A stretch of 64,000 bases of DNA, taken from positions 7,254,001 through 7,318,000 of the forward strand of contig OY987230.1 in assembly GCA_963920705.1 (NCBI GenBank), written 5' to 3'. Shown here in pieces: positions 57,401 through 63,400 of the stretch; positions within the stretch are counted from its first letter, which is position 1; each line of letters begins with the position of its first letter. Below the pieces are notes generated by a model. The model saw only the letters and a program-made list of their open reading frames with translations, did no database searches and had not been told where the DNA came from. A program made the position numbers and the translations under genes. The stretch is from Odiellus spinosus. Lineage: Eukaryota > Arthropoda > Arachnida > Opiliones > Phalangiidae.

Positions 57401-60400
57401 CTCGAGTACGTTTTTTTGGCACGGTGATTCCGAAAATAATTTCAAAAGCTGTTCCATTTTTAGCTCCAAGTTTCCCACCAATACAATTCGAAAACCTTAG
57501 AATTTTCAAAATTTACGGGAATCGAGTGATTTTAAAATTGTCCTATCTTTGTTTACCAAATATAAAATCTTTGGGACATTAACCCCTGATAACTTGGTGG
57601 GAAAAAGAGTTGGAATTTTTCAATTAACAAACTTATAGTATATATTCAAGTGATAAAACGTGAATTTAGCTGAGAAGAAATTGTAAGATAAACGTCTGCT
57701 TTTGGACGCGAAAAGAAAATGATGACGTTTTCTTCACGCTGCATGCGGGGGTAAAAATCGTTTAGCAATAGCCGGGTGTAGAGAAAGTTTCTGCGCTCTG
57801 GACAATCTCCGTCCTAGCTGTCAAGAGGGAAGATGCTACCATATATTTTAGAATTCTTTCTCAACCAGGCTTACCCAAATCTTAGACGCATCCCTTTCTC
57901 GATTTTCAATGTTAGATAACTGTTTTTCATTGCCCTCGTATTATATAACACTATCTCAGACGCATTTTCCTCAAAGGACAATGGTAATAAATTAGTAAAT
58001 GGTATCTTTGTCCGCTAGAAAACTTGGAAAGTCTGGGAATTTTGAAATAGCCCTAAAATAATTGGATCTAGTATTTATTGGAATGACTTTCTCAAAGTCT
58101 AACCAAAATAACTAGCTTAATATTTCGATTTTAATACTATAGGGAGCTATCAGGTCTTTCTTTTTCGGGAGAGCAACCGTAAAATATCACCTTTATTAAT
58201 GATTTGATTGGGGAGATACACTCTTTCTAATTTTACGTTCCCAATTCTCTTTGCGAGTCAGGACATGGATGTATAAAGAACTAACGTTCATGGATATTGC
58301 ACTAGTACCTTCTGTAAGGCATTTTCAGTAGATCGCGAGTTCGGGTAATTTCGTCCGCTAGCGACGGCGGAAGTGGGGCTCTTTTTGGGAAAATTTTTGC
58401 GAAACGGATTTCCTGTTTACAAATTGTCGTCTGCACGTTCTGCAGTTTTTCAATTTCAAATGTGACGTAATGGTACACTTCCTGTCTAACGACAAACATC
58501 GTTACTAGATGGCGCCAGTGAACATGGCGCATTCTGTTCACGCGTTTTTCTCGGAGTGCAATATCCATGAACGTTAGTTCTTTATACATCCATGGTCAGG
58601 ACAAGAGCAATTAGGTTTTCAGCGAGAGTGGTCCAGTTGAATTCTCTATAGGATGGTAACTGTCCTGATCGTACAACGTCACACCCTTCAATCTCTTACC
58701 CTCGGTGCCATCCCCCCGCAGGGAATACCTGATATAGGTTTACAGGTTTATTTTGCAGCCGTACAAAGTACACCCCTTTGAAACGGGGCGGCTCCCCTAG
58801 ATAGGGGGAGCTCAGCTTAAAGGCCTAGGATTACTTCTGCCTGTCACCCTGGAAACAAACTCACCCTCCAGGCTTTCTCTTGCCTTGCTACCCACTGCAC
58901 TGAAATATGATAGGAAAGATGTTTATTTTAATGCAAGCAATATACTGAAAAATAGGAATTTAAGATAAATATCGTCATTATTCCTCTTTCTCCTTCCCTT
59001 TGACTGTATTGTTTATAAGTCGGTGGATAATATAGGTTTATCGAAATTTTTCTTGGTACGCGACAGATGTTTTGTTTTCCTACCCATGATAGATAAGTTT
59101 GGTGGGAAATTTTATTGGCTTTTAACTCGTCTGGTAGATTGTGTTGTCAAGCCTGGCTAGCTCAGTCGGTAGAGCACGAGACTCTTAAGAAACAAAAGGA
59201 GAATGATGTGACAGAGAGTGATCTCGGGGTCGTGGGTTCGAGCCCCACGTCGGGCGCTAGTGTTTTGCTTCGTTTTTGGGATATAATTTAATTGGTCTGA
59301 TTTCCATCGTTTGAATTTTAATTAATTGCGACGCGATGAAGTATGTAATGAATGTTTATTAAAGGTGACGTATTAGTTCAGGAGTTTTCTAGAATTTTTC
59401 TGAATTTTATAGAATTTTTCTGAATTTTATAGAATTTTTCTGAATTTTATAGAATTTTTCTGAATTTTATAGAATTTTTCTGAATTTTATAGAATTTTTC
59501 TGAATTTTATAGAATTTTTCTGAATTTTATAGAATTTTTCTGAATTTTATAGAATTTTTCTGAATTTTATAGAATTTTTCTGAATTTTATAGAATTTTTC
59601 TGAATTTTATAGAATTTTTCTGAATTTTATAGAATTTTTCTGAATTTTATAGAATTTTTCTGAATTTTATAGAATTTTTCTGAATTTTATAGAATTTTTC
59701 TGAATTTTATAGAATTTTTCTGAATTTTATAGAATTTTTCTGAATTTTATAGAATTTTTCTGAATTTTATAGAATTTTTCTGAATTTTATAGAATTTTTC
59801 TGAATTTTATAGAATTTTTCTGAATTTTATAGAATTTTTCTGAATTTTATAGAATTTTTCTGAATTTTATAGAATTTTTTTCTAGTGGCGCGCGTAGTAT
59901 CCCGCGTATTACCCCATGCAGTTTTTTTTCCCTGCCATTTTCAAAAAGTGAAAGTTCGCCCTATGCCGCTATGACGCCCCAAGTAATGGCTAAATGGTGT
60001 ATTAGGCTGTATTTAGGCGTCATCTCGCTTTTTTTTTACTCCATATCTTTCCCTTTCTATTTGTTTAGCGAATAAAAATTTTAATTAAAATATTTTTAAA
60101 GAGACTAGTTTTTCGTCTGAACAAGGCTTTAGTCCAGAAAGTTCTTTGAACGATGATGAACTTTTGAACCTTCCTAGTTTTACCCTCTTTTAAACCCCCT
60201 GATTGGGGACAATATTTATTTAATAATGTCAATATTAACTTGTATATTATTATTTATGTATTGGCCAATATTTAGAGGAAACTCTTTTACGTTCATCCCA
60301 ATGGGGGTCCCTGGCTTTTTCAATCAACGCTTTTTACTTTCATTTATCGAGGGTGGTTTCGCTATTTAGAGAACATCAATTTTATATTTAATATAATATA

Positions 60401-63400
60401 CTCTATATTGTATACGTTGGGATCTATTTAAAGTGGCAGTGTCAGCAATTTTTTCAAAATAGAATTTGAGTTTCTTCGTCAACGTTCTGGATTGAGTACT
60501 TTTACGAAAATGACCGCGGGAAAGCGATCTTATCACTGATGCCAGAACGCGCGAGAATCAACTATAGGCTCTACAATAACGAAATCACGCGACCATCGTG
60601 ATGACGTAGTATTGCGGGGAATTTTTATTTTAAAATTTTCAAAAATAGCGATTATAAAACATTAATTTTTAGTTTTAAGGTAATTTTTTCTATGACATGT
60701 GTATATATATTTTGAGTCGTTTTTTAACGATCTTTCCGAAAATGCTACTTAATTTCCATTTGGTTTTATATTATTTTCAAGCAGAATTGAAAAATAAAAA
60801 TTTTGACTGATTTTAATTTTTCACAAGGAGACCTTGCACTTCTTTAACCTATAATATCTTTATTAATTTGACAACGATAAGGCATGATGATGAAGTAATC
60901 ACTTCGAAACGTTGTCAAATTATTAATAAAGATATAAGCTATAAGTGTAGTGTCTCCTTATGAATAAATTAAAATTAGTTAAAATTTGTTTTACCTGCAT
61001 TAATAATGGAAAATTCAAAATAATAAAATGAATTTATTTCTTTTAAAAGGAGAATGCAACCTAATAACAAGTGATTTTTTTTATCGATTCCTTATTGTTT
61101 AAATAGACCTAATCCACTAATGAAATAATTTACGAATAAATATTATCTAGAAATAAATTTAAAACTTAACCCTTAAAATAGGCTTAGCGGAATTCATAGA
61201 GATCCTGTCTAGCGACCAATCGAACGCGATTAGTAAGTCTCGTGAACGACGGGCCTTTGCTCATTGGTCGCTAGACCTTACACGGAGGCAATTCAAAGAT
61301 CTCCATGAATCCCGCTAAGCCTCTTTTCCGGGTAAGTTTTAAATTTAGTTTAATACTTGTTTTACAAACGTTTTTTTACTGGTGGATTATGATTATTTAA
61401 ACGATAAGGAATAGATAATAAAAATCACTTGTTATTAGGTTGCATTCTCCCTTTAAATGTTAAAGATAAAATTGATCGACCTTCGTCAAAAAATGGTGAC
61501 TGGGTTACTTTAAAATCGAAAAACAATGCCTTCCTCTATAAACGACATACGCCAAGATCTAAACTTAGGAGGGAGAGAACACTTTTTTTTGGCATCGCAG
61601 TCTAAAACTCCCCATTCATTCGGTTCCGCGTCATTCGCATGACGAAAGGATATGACGATGATGTATTAGTTTGCCCGGTTTTGAACCCTTGACCTCTTCC
61701 TCCTCTCATCTCAAAAAGTTTAAATTTTTTAGTGATTTCAGTGACTGCAAAGCTAGGTTCTCATGCCTTTAAAACAACGAATATATAGAGATATTGGTGT
61801 CTTTAACGTTTCGCGTGATGGAAATAGAAATGGTTTTACGGTTTTAATTCTGTACAAGGAACAAGCTTGAATGAAACACGGGGATTCGTTAGTAACTAGC
61901 ATGAATTCATTTAGGCCCTGTCCCACACTAATATTAAAGGATAAGCTACCGGCAACTAATTTGAATATAAAGGCCCAAATATACGTATAACCAGTGCCAT
62001 ATGATATTTTTCCAACTAAACAATTGACGAAAAAATCATCTTGAAACATTTAAGAAGGACGAAGCGCTTCTGCAGGTATCTTATACGAATGCCACTAAGA
62101 TTGGACGTTTCTTTATCTAGAGCTCGGAATCGCATAATGAATAACTTAGTTTTAATCTCGGATAAATTGCTTTTTAATATAAAACCACAAATTATAGAAA
62201 CACACAAGTATCAAATGGATACGAATTATGTGGAGATAAAATTTGAAGCGCGATTAATAAACATATTACGCGTTTATTCAAACGAATAATGCCAAGATAG
62301 AAATACGATGTATCTCGAAATCCGTGTAGAATGAAATATAATAATTATATTTGAATCTAAATTGAAAGAAATTGGATAAATGACTACATTCTGTAGCTGC
62401 GAGATCTCAATTTGAGTTAAAATCCGCGAATCGTGCTCAGTCAGAATAGACCCTGTTTTTGTATCTATATAAGCACTATACAGGCCCATTAAATGATGGT
62501 ATAAGTCAAGGGATAATGAAAATGTGTGATATATGTTATTTTTAATATCATATCATCTTAAAAATATTCATCAAAATATTATAAAACTTGGATATAAAGA
62601 AAGCCTGTGAGTAATCAATGAGCGTTTTAATCGTTCATTAATCACTGTCAATCAATGGAAATCACTCGCGATTACAAGAAACCATAGAAATCAGTGCAAA
62701 TATTTCAAAAACTATCAGTCGGTATTCATTGGTAATCACTTAAACATTTCACGTAGAATTGTTTCATAGTCAGTACAACTAATATTTTTTATCGAAAACC
62801 TCCCATTAGTTGTTCACGTTAAAAATCGCACCATCGTGTTTAGCGTGTTTAGTTATAATATCAAATTTATTTTCACGCTATTGTAATATTTCCTAAAATA
62901 ACCAAATATTTGTTAACTATAGGATTAGAGATCGGGGTTTGGACATAAAAAAAGAATCGGAAAATTATTCGCGATTACATTGGATTTAACAGACTTTCCT
63001 CGAAAAATTTTAAGTTATGAATAAAGATAAAATAATCAGAAATTTTCTTGTCCAAACCCCGATCTCTATTTAGGATTAGCTAGCATCCCGTGTGCAACAG
63101 GTTTTATCATTTTAATTTAAACTCGACCATAGACGCGGCTTTCCGAAATATTCTGAACCGCTCGATGGACGGATTATGATTTAGTTACGTTATATCTAGG
63201 GCCTTTAACTGTAGATTTAAAACAACTTTGCCCATCTGTTGTCGATGTAAGCCAATAAACAAACATTAGATCTAATTTTTTTTGTTTACTAAATCCAAGT
63301 TTGGTAAGCTTAGTCAGGTTTAGTTCGATGACAAACTTACAATTTTTGCAAGGAGAGTACTCTTGAAATCCGGTGAAAGACGCTCGTGATGTCCAACACG

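Larger units (their letters stand above)
52157..63340 (-). other. 11.2-kb integrin intron
   Basis: It holds the tRNA gene, the candidate peptide gene and repeats listed separately. Stretches 53560-54570, 57480-58260, 59885-60425 and 61460-62920 show no recognisable gene, only short accidental frames. Confidence 0.85.
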
